Below, in pieces: positions 1 through 5,726 of a DNA stretch of 26,340 bases. A model generated the notes under the pieces. The model saw only the letters and a program-made list of their open reading frames with translations, searched no databases and had not been told where the DNA came from. This stretch comes from a virus, in the IMG/VR virus record IMGVR_UViG_3300042555_001266, positions 1-26,340 of that record; one strand, 5' to 3'. A program made the position numbers and the translations under genes. The first letter of the stretch is position 1. Each line of letters begins with the position of its first letter.

Positions 1-327
1 AGAGAATCAGCGTTAGACAGAATAAACGTAAGAAGATTGTTATTACAAGCTCGTAAATTGATTTCAGCGGTTTCAGTGAGATTGTTGTTTGAACAAAACG
101 ACCAAAAAGTAAGACAAGATTTCTTAAATGCGGTTAACCCTATCTTAGATTCAATTAGAAGAGACAGAGGTTTATACGATTTCCGAGTTACTGTATCGTC
201 AGACACTGCTGATTTAGATAGAAATCAAATGACAGGTAAGATTTTCATCAAACCAACTAAATCATTAGAGTTCATTGATATCACATTCTACATTACACCG
301 ACAGGAGCATCGTTTGAAAACATATAA
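1..327 (+). CDS. Tail sheath protein gp18, C-terminal part (5' end outside window)
   Basis: The reading frame is open from the first base and ends at a TAA at 325-327, giving the last 108 residues of a longer protein. It begins ALDRINVRRLL, and later shows FDFRV-like (YDFRVTV) and DRNQMTGKIFIKP segments. These match the conserved C-terminal domain of T4-type contractile sheath proteins, where the sheath packs on the inner tube and neighbouring subunits exchange arms. The sheath polymerises round the gp19 tube and contracts to drive it into the host. T4 gp18 is about 660 residues, so most of the gene lies upstream. A strong terminator follows, and the tube gene lies about 1.2 kb downstream, which fits a T4-like tail module. 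Family assignment is confident; the missing N-terminus cannot be assessed. Confidence 0.93.
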   Translation, partial: RESALDRINVRRLLLQARKLISAVSVRLLFEQNDQKVRQDFLNAVNPILDSIRRDRGLYDFRVTVSSDTADLDRNQMTGKIFIKPTKSLEFIDITFYITPTGASFENI

Positions 328-343
328 CAAACAACTCTATAAT

Positions 344-373
344 AAAAAGGGAGACTAGTTCTCCCTTTTTTTT
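344..373 (+). terminator. Rho-independent terminator after the sheath gene
   Basis: Bases 344-354 (A5-GGGAGA) pair with 360-370 (TCTCCC-T5) around a five-base loop, and the T run continues to 373. It lies 17 bases after the sheath stop codon and ends just before a TATTTATA box and the next gene, so it separates two transcription units. Confidence 0.9.
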
Positions 374-382
374 ATAACATAA

Positions 383-390
383 TATTTATA
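383..390 (+). promoter_or_regulatory. TATTTATA box upstream of the HAD-like gene (putative phage promoter element)
   Basis: TATTTATA sits between the terminator at 344-373 and the ATG at 394, only three bases before the start codon. The same octamer recurs before several other transcription units in this window. If it is a -10-type element, the transcript would be leaderless or nearly so. Role inferred from recurrence and position. Confidence 0.4.
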
Positions 391-393
391 GGT

Positions 394-1350
394 ATGAGTA
401 ATAGAAATTTAATTAAAAAAATATTAAAAGAGGTTGCCGAAGAAAGAAATTTAAGATTATATGCTTTAGATTGGGATGATAATATTTTAGGAATGCCAAC
501 TAAAATTTATCTTAAAGATGAAGAGGGTAACTCTGTTGGTATGCCAACGGACCATTTTGCGGAATATAGACATTTAATAGGTAAAGAACCTTTTGAATAT
601 GAAGGGTCAACTATATTAGGTTTTGATGAAGACCCGTTTAGAGATTTTACACATCCAGAAACGTTTTTAAGGGACACTATTAAAGCGGTTAAAAATAATA
701 GATTTTCCCCAAGTTTTGAGAAATTCAAAGAAACATTAATTTATGCAAATCCATTTTCAATTATCACGGCAAGAGGTCATAGTCCAAAGGTAATTAAAAA
801 AGGTGTTAAATTATTTATCAACATCGCATTAACACCGGAAGAAAAACAAGAAATGATTAGTAACATCAAAGACGTTTTGGACTTCGAAGAAATTGGAGGT
901 TACTATAAAACAGGTGATTTAGACGATTCTCAATTGATTGACGTGTATTTAGATGAAAAAGGTGATTACTACCCTGTATCATCAAAAGAATTCGGTCAGA
1001 GGTTTAAATTGGATTCAAGTAAAGGAGCGTCTAGTCCGGAACATAATAAGAAATTAGCATTATCAGACTTTTTAGACCAAGTATATTATAAAGTAGGTCG
1101 ATTAATTGATAGTGGTAAATATGGTTCGGTTTCATTAGGATTTTCAGATGACGACATAAGTAATGTTAGGAGTATGGTTCAACACATAGAAGATGAACTT
1201 TCAAGAGTTTATCCTGAAATACATTTTGTTGTGAAAGATACTTCTGAAGGTGGAATGAAAAAAATAGTTATAACTAGACTTAACAATGAGGCAGACTCTG
1301 AGTCTTTACTAGAAAATTATATGATTAATAAAATATTAAGCTATTTATAA
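394..1350 (+). CDS. HAD-superfamily hydrolase-like protein in the tail module
   Basis: This 318-residue protein carries HAD-fold hallmarks. Motif I is LYALDWDDNI near residues 22-31, with D26 as candidate nucleophile and D28 as general acid/base. Motif II is SIITARG with T125. An acidic motif IV is GFSDDD, with D252-D254. A lysine for motif III is probably one of the pair in HNKKLALSDF, ahead of motif IV. HAD enzymes are usually phosphatases or nucleotidases; the substrate cannot be read from the sequence. The long stretch between motifs I and II (about 95 residues) may hold a cap. The protein lies between sheath and tube genes as its own transcription unit. The ATG at 394 leaves motif I complete, and the next in-frame ATG would remove it. 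There is no Shine-Dalgarno sequence. Fold confidence is good; function (nucleotide metabolism, host modification or tail role) is unknown. Confidence 0.75.
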   Translation: MSNRNLIKKILKEVAEERNLRLYALDWDDNILGMPTKIYLKDEEGNSVGMPTDHFAEYRHLIGKEPFEYEGSTILGFDEDPFRDFTHPETFLRDTIKAVKNNRFSPSFEKFKETLIYANPFSIITARGHSPKVIKKGVKLFINIALTPEEKQEMISNIKDVLDFEEIGGYYKTGDLDDSQLIDVYLDEKGDYYPVSSKEFGQRFKLDSSKGASSPEHNKKLALSDFLDQVYYKVGRLIDSGKYGSVSLGFSDDDISNVRSMVQHIEDELSRVYPEIHFVVKDTSEGGMKKIVITRLNNEADSESLLENYMINKILSYL

Positions 1351-1381
1351 TAAATTAATATATTAAAATAATTAACTAGAA

Positions 1382-1389
1382 TATTTATA
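1382..1389 (+). promoter_or_regulatory. TATTTATA box, distal copy upstream of gp19
   Basis: TATTTATA lies in the 146-bp gap between the HAD-like gene and the tube gene, with short ACTAGA repeats on either side (ACTAGAAT, ACTAGATT, ACTAGAAT between about 1374 and 1407). It may be a second or upstream promoter element. The surrounding DNA is almost entirely A/T, so chance is a real alternative. Confidence 0.25.
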
Positions 1390-1452
1390 ACTAGATTACT
1401 AGAATTATAAAAAAAATAAAAATAAAAGTCAATAGAAAAATATTTCAAAGAC

Positions 1453-1460
1453 TATTTATA
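1453..1460 (+). promoter_or_regulatory. TATTTATA box upstream of the tail tube gene
   Basis: The octamer TATTTATA ends 36 bases before the ATG at 1497 and would give a leader rich in A and free of G runs. It fits the series of boxes before structural genes here. The tube is among the most abundantly made tail proteins, so a dedicated promoter is expected. Confidence 0.4.
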
Positions 1461-1496
1461 TACAAAAATAAACATAAAAATTAAAAATAAGATAAG

Positions 1497-1985
1497 ATGG
1501 CTGATTTATTAATGAAAATGCCGATACCATATGAACCTAAAAGACAAAACAGGTTTATTTTACGTTTCCCTTCAACATTAGGAATTAACGAATGGTTTGT
1601 GGAAAGTACGGCTAGACCTAAATTAACTATTGGAGCAACTGAGATTCAATTCTTAAATACTTCAACTTGGGTTGCGGGTCGTTTTAACTGGGGTGATATA
1701 AATGTTAAATTTAGAGACCCAATCGGACCTTCGGCATCACAAGCGTTAATGGAATGGGTTCGTTTATGTGCGGAATCAGTAACAGGACGTATGGGTTATG
1801 CTGCAGGTTATAAGAAAAATATCGACTTAGAACTTTTGGACCCAACAGGTGTTGTTGTTGAGAAATGGATTTTAGAAGGTGCTTGGTTATCAAGTGTTGA
1901 CTTTGGTTCGTTAGGTTATAGTACTGATGGTATTGCTGAGATTAATGCAACATTGAGACCTGACCGTTGTATATTAGTGTACTAA
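1497..1985 (+). CDS. Tail tube protein gp19
   Basis: The protein has 162 residues, almost the same as T4 gp19 (163). It opens with a short tail followed by KRQNRFILRFP, and continues with WFVESTARPKL, NTSTWVAGRFNWGDI and a C-terminal EINATLRPDRCILVY. These features are typical of T4-type gp19 tube subunits, which stack as hexameric rings inside the sheath and form the channel for DNA. The ATG at 1497 gives the family length; there is no Shine-Dalgarno sequence and the leader is A-rich. A terminator follows at 2009-2041. In related phages the tail-assembly and tape-measure genes come next; here a methyltransferase gene intervenes. Assignment is confident. Confidence 0.95.
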   Translation: MADLLMKMPIPYEPKRQNRFILRFPSTLGINEWFVESTARPKLTIGATEIQFLNTSTWVAGRFNWGDINVKFRDPIGPSASQALMEWVRLCAESVTGRMGYAAGYKKNIDLELLDPTGVVVEKWILEGAWLSSVDFGSLGYSTDGIAEINATLRPDRCILVY

Positions 1986-2008
1986 TTAAATTATTCAAAT
2001 ATAATTTC

Positions 2009-2041
2009 AATCCACGTAACTTGGTTTGCGTGGATTTTTTT
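2009..2041 (+). terminator. Rho-independent terminator after gp19
   Basis: AATCCACG (2009-2016) pairs with CGTGGATT (2029-2036) around a 12-base loop, and the T run extends to 2041. It lies 23 bases after the tube stop codon. An identical hairpin ends the methyltransferase unit at 2759-2791. Confidence 0.9.
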
Positions 2042-2048
2042 GTTATAT

Positions 2049-2056
2049 ACTTTATA
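2049..2056 (+). promoter_or_regulatory. ACTTTATA box in the left repeat (variant of the TATTTATA box)
   Basis: ACTTTATA, followed by TAAA, lies directly behind the gp19 terminator and 39 bases before the methyltransferase ATG. It shares the TTTATA core with the boxes before other units, and the same variant is kept in the right repeat at 2799-2806. A promoter role is inferred from the terminator-box-leader order. Confidence 0.35.
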
Positions 2057-2095
2057 TAAAAAAAAAGTAAATTATATTAAAAAAAAAGATATAAT

Positions 2096-2722
2096 ATGGA
2101 AATGAGAAACTTACATGATTTAATCATACGGGACCAATATGATGGTGGTGGACGTTGTGATGACACTAAAGGGATTGTTATTAAAAACCTAATCATTGAA
2201 ACTAATGCTCAATTATGTGTTGAAATTGGTGTTTTAAAAGGAGCTTCGTTAATGTACTTTGCAGAAGCATTAGAAATCACTAAAGGTAAAGTAATTGGTA
2301 TTGACCCATATTCAATGGAAACATTATATAATGAAATACCCGATAAAGAAATACAAAAATATACTTATGAGGTTTTATTTAACGAGCAAATTGTATTAGA
2401 CAATTTGTATAATGGTTTGTCAAAAGTTATAAGTGAAAATAATTTAGAAAACACAATATCATTGGTTAGAAGTAAATCAGAAGATTACTATACCAATATA
2501 GAAAAAGAATCTATTGATATTCTTCATATTGACGGGAATCACGACGAAGAATTTGTAACTAAAGATATCCAATTTTACTTACCTTTAGTTAAGAAAGGTG
2601 GTTATATTATTATGGATGATACTACATGGCCGGGAGTAATTAATTCAATTAACAATCATTTAAATAATCAAACAGTTCTAATTAATTCGTATAACGAATA
2701 TTCGGTTCACAAAAAAATTTAA
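2096..2722 (+). CDS. Class I SAM-dependent methyltransferase-like protein (Methyltransf_24 type), probable inserted cargo gene
   Basis: The 208-residue product has the layout of small class I methyltransferases. The SAM-binding motif I is VEIGVLKG (42-49), an acidic residue closes the second strand in VIGIDPYS (D70), LHIDGNHDEE lies at 143-152, and KKGGYIIMDD at 166-175. The IDGxHxxE and GGyiimDD pattern is typical of Methyltransf_24-like enzymes, many of which methylate sugars or other small molecules; the substrate here is unknown. The gene stands alone inside the tail module, between tube and tail-assembly genes, bracketed by 114-bp direct repeats that give it its own terminator and leader. 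Its first three codons (Met-Glu-Met) belong to the repeat and are shared with the next gene. This suggests acquisition as a moron-like cassette, perhaps for host-surface or virion modification. Confidence 0.75.
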   Translation: MEMRNLHDLIIRDQYDGGGRCDDTKGIVIKNLIIETNAQLCVEIGVLKGASLMYFAEALEITKGKVIGIDPYSMETLYNEIPDKEIQKYTYEVLFNEQIVLDNLYNGLSKVISENNLENTISLVRSKSEDYYTNIEKESIDILHIDGNHDEEFVTKDIQFYLPLVKKGGYIIMDDTTWPGVINSINNHLNNQTVLINSYNEYSVHKKI

Positions 2723-2758
2723 AATAATTAATACATTTAGTTATTCAAATATAATTTC

Positions 2759-2791
2759 AATCCACGTAACTTGGTTTGCGTGGATTTTTTT
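2759..2791 (+). terminator. Rho-independent terminator after the methyltransferase gene
   Basis: Same hairpin as at 2009-2041: an 8-bp stem built on TCCACG/CGTGGA, a 12-base loop and a T7 run. It lies 36 bases after the methyltransferase stop codon. Confidence 0.9.
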
Positions 2792-2798
2792 GTTTTAT

Positions 2799-2806
2799 AC
2801 TTTATA
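2799..2806 (+). promoter_or_regulatory. ACTTTATA box in the right repeat
   Basis: Identical to the left-repeat box at 2049-2056 and 39 bases before the ATG at 2846. It is unchanged although the neighbouring leader bases have drifted between the copies, which mildly supports function. Confidence 0.35.
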
Positions 2807-2845
2807 TAAAAAGTATGTGAATTATATTTAAAAAAAAGACATAAT

Positions 2846-3604
2846 ATGGAAATGGATGAAAATACTTTAAAGGCAGCGACCGAAGGTTTAACTTTACCAC
2901 ACGACGTTATTAAATTACCAACACAAGGTATTTTTTATAAGTCAAAAAAATCATCATTAAAAGTTGGTTATTTGACGGCTAGTGACGAAAACTATTTAAT
3001 GAGTAATGATAATAAAGAAAATATTGTAATTTCATTATTAAGAAATAAAATATATGAACACGATTTAAGACCTGAAGAACTTATTGAAAGTGATGTTGAA
3101 TCTGTTTTAATATTTTTACGAAATTCATCTTTCGGACCTGAATATAAACTTAATTTGGTTGACCCTAAAACAAATAAATTGTTTGAGCATACTGAGATTA
3201 TTGATACTTTGGCTTTAAAAGAATGTGAATTAAAACCAGATGAAAATGGTACATTTAGTACTGTCTTACCAAAATCAAATGTTGAGGTTAAATTAAGACC
3301 GATAACTTTTTATGAATCAGTTGAGTTGGATAAGTTATCTGAAAAATATCCAAAAGGGGTTACTGCACCAATTATTACACATCGTTTAATGAAAGAGATT
3401 GTTTCTATTGAAGGAAACTCTGACCTTGGAAACATATCTCAATTTGTTACTACACTACCTATTATGGATTCAAAACATATTAGAAAAATATTAAGAGAAA
3501 ATGTTCCTCAATTGGATTTAAAAAGACAAGTATACGCCCCGTCAGGAGAATTGGTTACATTTAATGTATCCTTTGGGGTGGACTTTTTTCGCCCTTTCTT
3601 CTGA
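2846..3604 (+). CDS. gp26/gp51-type baseplate hub assembly protein, likely tail assembly chaperone (frame-0 product)
   Basis: The frame-0 product is 252 residues. Its N-terminal part has a LPTQGIFY motif (LPSxGxxY type) followed by a KVGYLTASDENYL segment, and it ends GVDFFRPFF. The same start motif and DFF-type end occur in T4-type gp26/gp51-family baseplate hub assembly proteins (Pfam T4_baseplate), about 200-260 residues long. The gene lies directly upstream of the tape measure, the place where long-tailed phages encode tail assembly chaperones that keep the tape measure soluble. The last codons overlap a +1-frame ORF, and the sequence at the overlap looks slippery (see 3575-3592). The start lies in the duplicated leader; MEM codons are shared with the methyltransferase gene, so the ancestral start could be the second ATG. 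Family assignment is moderate to good; the chaperone role is inferred from position. Confidence 0.75.
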   Translation: MEMDENTLKAATEGLTLPHDVIKLPTQGIFYKSKKSSLKVGYLTASDENYLMSNDNKENIVISLLRNKIYEHDLRPEELIESDVESVLIFLRNSSFGPEYKLNLVDPKTNKLFEHTEIIDTLALKECELKPDENGTFSTVLPKSNVEVKLRPITFYESVELDKLSEKYPKGVTAPIITHRLMKEIVSIEGNSDLGNISQFVTTLPIMDSKHIRKILRENVPQLDLKRQVYAPSGELVTFNVSFGVDFFRPFF

Positions 3605-3746
3605 TTATGGAAAACATTTAATAGAGGAATATTATTTAATGTCAAAAATATTAAGGACACAATATTCCGAATTCCTGAAAATCCCTACTTACATACGAAA
3701 ATATATCATAGATAGAATAATTGAAGATAATACACCAAAGACTTAA
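3564..3746 (+). CDS. Short +1-frame ORF overlapping the gp26-like gene; probable C-terminal extension made by frameshifting
   Basis: The +1 frame is open from 3522 to the TAA at 3744-3746. An ATG at 3564 would give 60 residues and another at 3639 would give 35; neither has a Shine-Dalgarno sequence and the first lies deep in the upstream gene. A compact helical stretch runs from ALSSDYGKHLIEEYY to PTYIRKYIIDRI, beginning upstream of the 3639 ATG, so that start would cut it. A +1 shift at the TTTTTT run (3584-3589) joins GVDFF (residues 244-248 of the upstream product) to ALSSDYGKH, giving a fusion of about 299 residues. This resembles the G/GT pair of lambda-like phages. Independent translation from 3564 or 3639, or a sequencing slip in the T run, are the alternatives. 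No enzymatic function is suggested. Confidence 0.6.
   Translation: MYPLGWTFFALSSDYGKHLIEEYYLMSKILRTQYSEFLKIPTYIRKYIIDRIIEDNTPKT
3575..3592 (+). promoter_or_regulatory. Putative +1 programmed frameshift site
   Basis: In the frame of the gp26-like gene the bases read GG GTG GAC TTT TTT CGC. A Phe-tRNA on TTT (3587-3589) can move forward one base onto TTC, its better match, while the A site waits at CGC, a rarely used arginine codon here. GGGGTG at 3575-3580 can pair with the 3' end of 16S rRNA three bases ahead of TTT, like the stimulator in bacterial prfB (RF2). The zero-frame stop TGA follows at 3602. Inferred, not shown. Confidence 0.5.
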
Positions 3747-3770
3747 ATTACGTCTTTGGTGTATTTATTT
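3729..3770 (+). terminator. Terminator-like hairpin at the end of the chaperone unit
   Basis: Bases 3729-3742 (AATACACCAAAGAC) pair perfectly with 3752-3765 around a nine-base loop that contains the TAA stop codon of the short ORF. The following TATTTATTT is U-rich but not a pure T run. Its tail merges with the TATTTATA box for the tape measure gene. Confidence 0.75.
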
Positions 3771-3773
3771 ATA
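3766..3773 (+). promoter_or_regulatory. TATTTATA box upstream of the tape measure gene
   Basis: TATTTATA begins right at the foot of the preceding hairpin and ends 13 bases before the ATG at 3787. It repeats the terminator-then-box arrangement seen at 344-390. Confidence 0.4.
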
Positions 3774-3786
3774 AAACATATTAATT

Positions 3787-5691
3787 ATGGAAGATGAAGA
3801 ATCAGTAGGCGGTATGGCTGAAGGATTGGCCGGTAAAAGTAAAAAAGTACAAGAAATTTTAGATAGTAATACCAAAATTGGGAGTATTATGAAAGAAGTT
3901 ACTGCGGCGGAAGAATCTTATTCTAAACTCGCGAAACAAATGGGTGTCGGTCGTGAATCGGCTGAGGGGATAAAACGTGCGATGACTGATGCGTATTCTG
4001 AGGTTGCTAAGTTAGGTGGTAGTGCTGAGAGTATTGAAGAAATGCACAAAGGACTCATTGAAGCGACAGGTAGGAACATATTATTAGCGACTGATTATCA
4101 AGACGATTTATTCGCAGCTGCTGAAGTTGCAGGTCAAAGTACTTCAACTTTAACAAAGGCGTTTGTTGATGCGGGTTACAGTGTGTATAACATTGGTGAA
4201 GAAATGAATGGTGTTTTTAACACTGCTCGTGAGATGGGTGTGAGTTTATCAAAAGTTACCGAACAAGTTTTATCAAATATGGGAAAACTTGATGACTATA
4301 ATTTCCAAGGTGGTGTTGAAGGTTTAGCAAAAATGGCGGCAACCACTGCGACTTTACGTGTTGATATGGGTACGATAATGGGTGTTGTTGAAAAAGCATT
4401 TGACCCTGAAGGTGCTATTAAAATGGCGTCAGCATTCCAAAGATTAGGAGTTACCCAAAGTGAATTGTTAGACCCACTTAAATTGATGAATATGTCAATG
4501 AATGACCCTGAACAATTTGCTAAGTCACTTGGTGAAATGGGTAAATCTTTGACTGAGTTAGACGCTAAAGGTAATGTTAGAATTGCACCTGGTAGTATTC
4601 GAAAAATGAGACAATTGGCTCAGGAAATGGGTATTTCAACAGGAGAGTTATCTAAAATGTCTAAAGCAGCGAAAGAGGCTGAGATTAAAATGCAGAAAAT
4701 TCAATTCCCAAGTGATTTAGGAATTTCTGAAGAACAAAAACAATTATTAACTAATGTTTCACAACTAAAAGATGGTGAAGTGAAAATTAATGTTAATGGT
4801 CAAATGCAAGACTTAAATAAAGTTCTTCAGGATATTGGTGGTGATAAAAACAAATTAAATGAATTACTTGAAGCCAATACACCAAAGACTACTGAAGAGT
4901 TGTTAAGAGAGTCAAATACTTATGAAAAAGAACAACTTAATGCTTTAAACGCATTAAGAGGTAAAACAGGTAAAGCTATTGCTTCAAGTAGTACAACAGG
5001 TAAATTTTTAGAAGCTGAAAATCAATTAGTTTTGGGTGTTGCAAATACATTCGATAAGGCGTTAAATATATCGAGTATCAGAAAAGGATTTGATGATAAT
5101 GTTGGTGGTATAAGTACAGCTTTAGCTAAATTAGCAACAGGTGAAGGTTCTATGACTGATGTTGCAAACGCATTTAAGGACGCTGCCACAAAAACTGGTG
5201 AAGGTCTTACTAAAGTATATGATGATGTTAAAAAATTTGGTACTGAAGAGACTGAAAAAATTATGGGTGGTAAAAATGAGTACGCTAAAGCGGTTGTTAC
5301 CATTTTAGATAAATTTGTAGAGTACGCAGGTAAAGTTGAAAAAGTTGATGTTGATTTAATTGATAATAAAAAAAAAGAAACCATAAAAGAAATTTCCGAA
5401 CCGACATTAACTAAAATAAATCCCACAACGTCAACTGATGTTTTAAAAGACGTTTCTATTGGTTCAGGTATTAGTCAACAACAGTTAGAGAAAATATTGG
5501 ATGTTGAAAGTAAGACTAATAACATTAACGGTGAAATAACTCTTAAATTAGATGTTAATGCACCTCCAGGTATGGATGTTAAACAATTAGAAATTATGTT
5601 AAAAGACCCTAAAGTTCGTACTGCGGTTATAAATGCGATACACGCGGCTAAAACTAATGACGGTGCTAAAGGATATATGGGAAGAAAATAA
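3787..5691 (+). CDS. Tape measure-like protein (gp29 position)
   Basis: The product is 634 residues, close to T4 gp29 (590). It is overwhelmingly helical and low in aromatic residues and cysteine, with long amphipathic stretches such as TAAEESYSKLAKQMG and SIEEMHKGLIEATG, and repeated Met/Ala/Gly-rich helices. The middle (about residues 130-320) holds MGVSLSKVTEQVL and similar segments resembling phage tail tape measure proteins. It follows the tube gene and the chaperone-like pair and precedes the baseplate/tail-cap genes, the standard place for the protein that sets tail length and fills the tube lumen. The ATG at 3787 follows a terminator and a TATTTATA box. No hydrophobic membrane segment or lytic domain stands out. 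Sequence similarity to gp29 itself is not obvious to me, so the call rests on composition, size and order. Confidence 0.75.
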   Translation: MEDEESVGGMAEGLAGKSKKVQEILDSNTKIGSIMKEVTAAEESYSKLAKQMGVGRESAEGIKRAMTDAYSEVAKLGGSAESIEEMHKGLIEATGRNILLATDYQDDLFAAAEVAGQSTSTLTKAFVDAGYSVYNIGEEMNGVFNTAREMGVSLSKVTEQVLSNMGKLDDYNFQGGVEGLAKMAATTATLRVDMGTIMGVVEKAFDPEGAIKMASAFQRLGVTQSELLDPLKLMNMSMNDPEQFAKSLGEMGKSLTELDAKGNVRIAPGSIRKMRQLAQEMGISTGELSKMSKAAKEAEIKMQKIQFPSDLGISEEQKQLLTNVSQLKDGEVKINVNGQMQDLNKVLQDIGGDKNKLNELLEANTPKTTEELLRESNTYEKEQLNALNALRGKTGKAIASSSTTGKFLEAENQLVLGVANTFDKALNISSIRKGFDDNVGGISTALAKLATGEGSMTDVANAFKDAATKTGEGLTKVYDDVKKFGTEETEKIMGGKNEYAKAVVTILDKFVEYAGKVEKVDVDLIDNKKKETIKEISEPTLTKINPTTSTDVLKDVSIGSGISQQQLEKILDVESKTNNINGEITLKLDVNAPPGMDVKQLEIMLKDPKVRTAVINAIHAAKTNDGAKGYMGRK

Positions 5692-5700
5692 AAAACATTC

Positions 5701-5708
5701 TATTTATA
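5701..5708 (+). promoter_or_regulatory. TATTTATA box upstream of the 1696-residue baseplate gene
   Basis: TATTTATA followed by ATATAAAAG lies in the 35-bp gap after the tape measure gene and ends 18 bases before the ATG at 5727. No terminator precedes it, so the tape measure transcript probably reads through. Confidence 0.4.
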
Positions 5709-5726
5709 ATATAAAAGAAATAAGTA

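Larger units (their letters stand above)
1991..2104 (+). repeat. Direct repeat, left copy: terminator, leader and first codons
   Basis: This 114-bp segment recurs at 2741-2854, offset by exactly 750 bases. I count 107 of 114 matching positions without gaps, and the first 54 bases are identical. The repeat contains the terminator of the upstream gene, a CTTTATATA promoter-like stretch, an A-rich leader and the codons ATG GAA ATG that start both downstream genes. Identity stops right after these three codons. It looks like a duplicated regulatory cassette bracketing the methyltransferase gene. Confidence 0.95.
2741..2854 (+). repeat. Direct repeat, right copy: terminator, leader and first codons
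   Basis: Partner of the repeat at 1991-2104. The seven differences all lie in the second half (promoter-like and A-rich leader), while terminator hairpin and start codons are identical. It ends the methyltransferase unit and starts the gp26-like gene. Confidence 0.95.

Noticed and set aside
1351-1496. RNA gene or terminator in the 146-bp gap before the tube gene
   Set aside because: The sequence is nearly pure A/T with no stable G/C stem and no tRNA-like cloverleaf. Only TATTTATA boxes and short ACTAGA repeats are seen.
1991-2854. Methyltransferase cassette as a transposon
   Set aside because: There are no terminal inverted repeats, transposase, integrase or target-site duplication. The repeats are direct and made of regulatory sequence.
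3601-3604. RF2-style +1 shift at the TTC TGA stop itself
   Set aside because: Re-pairing of the P-site tRNA from TTC to TCT would be poor, so the TTT TTT CGC site upstream is the better candidate.
5022-5426. Antisense 134-residue ORF in the tape measure gene
   Set aside because: It is a low-complexity Ser/Leu/Phe-rich product typical of the complement of a Lys/Ala/Gly-rich AT-rich gene; no leader or family pattern is visible.
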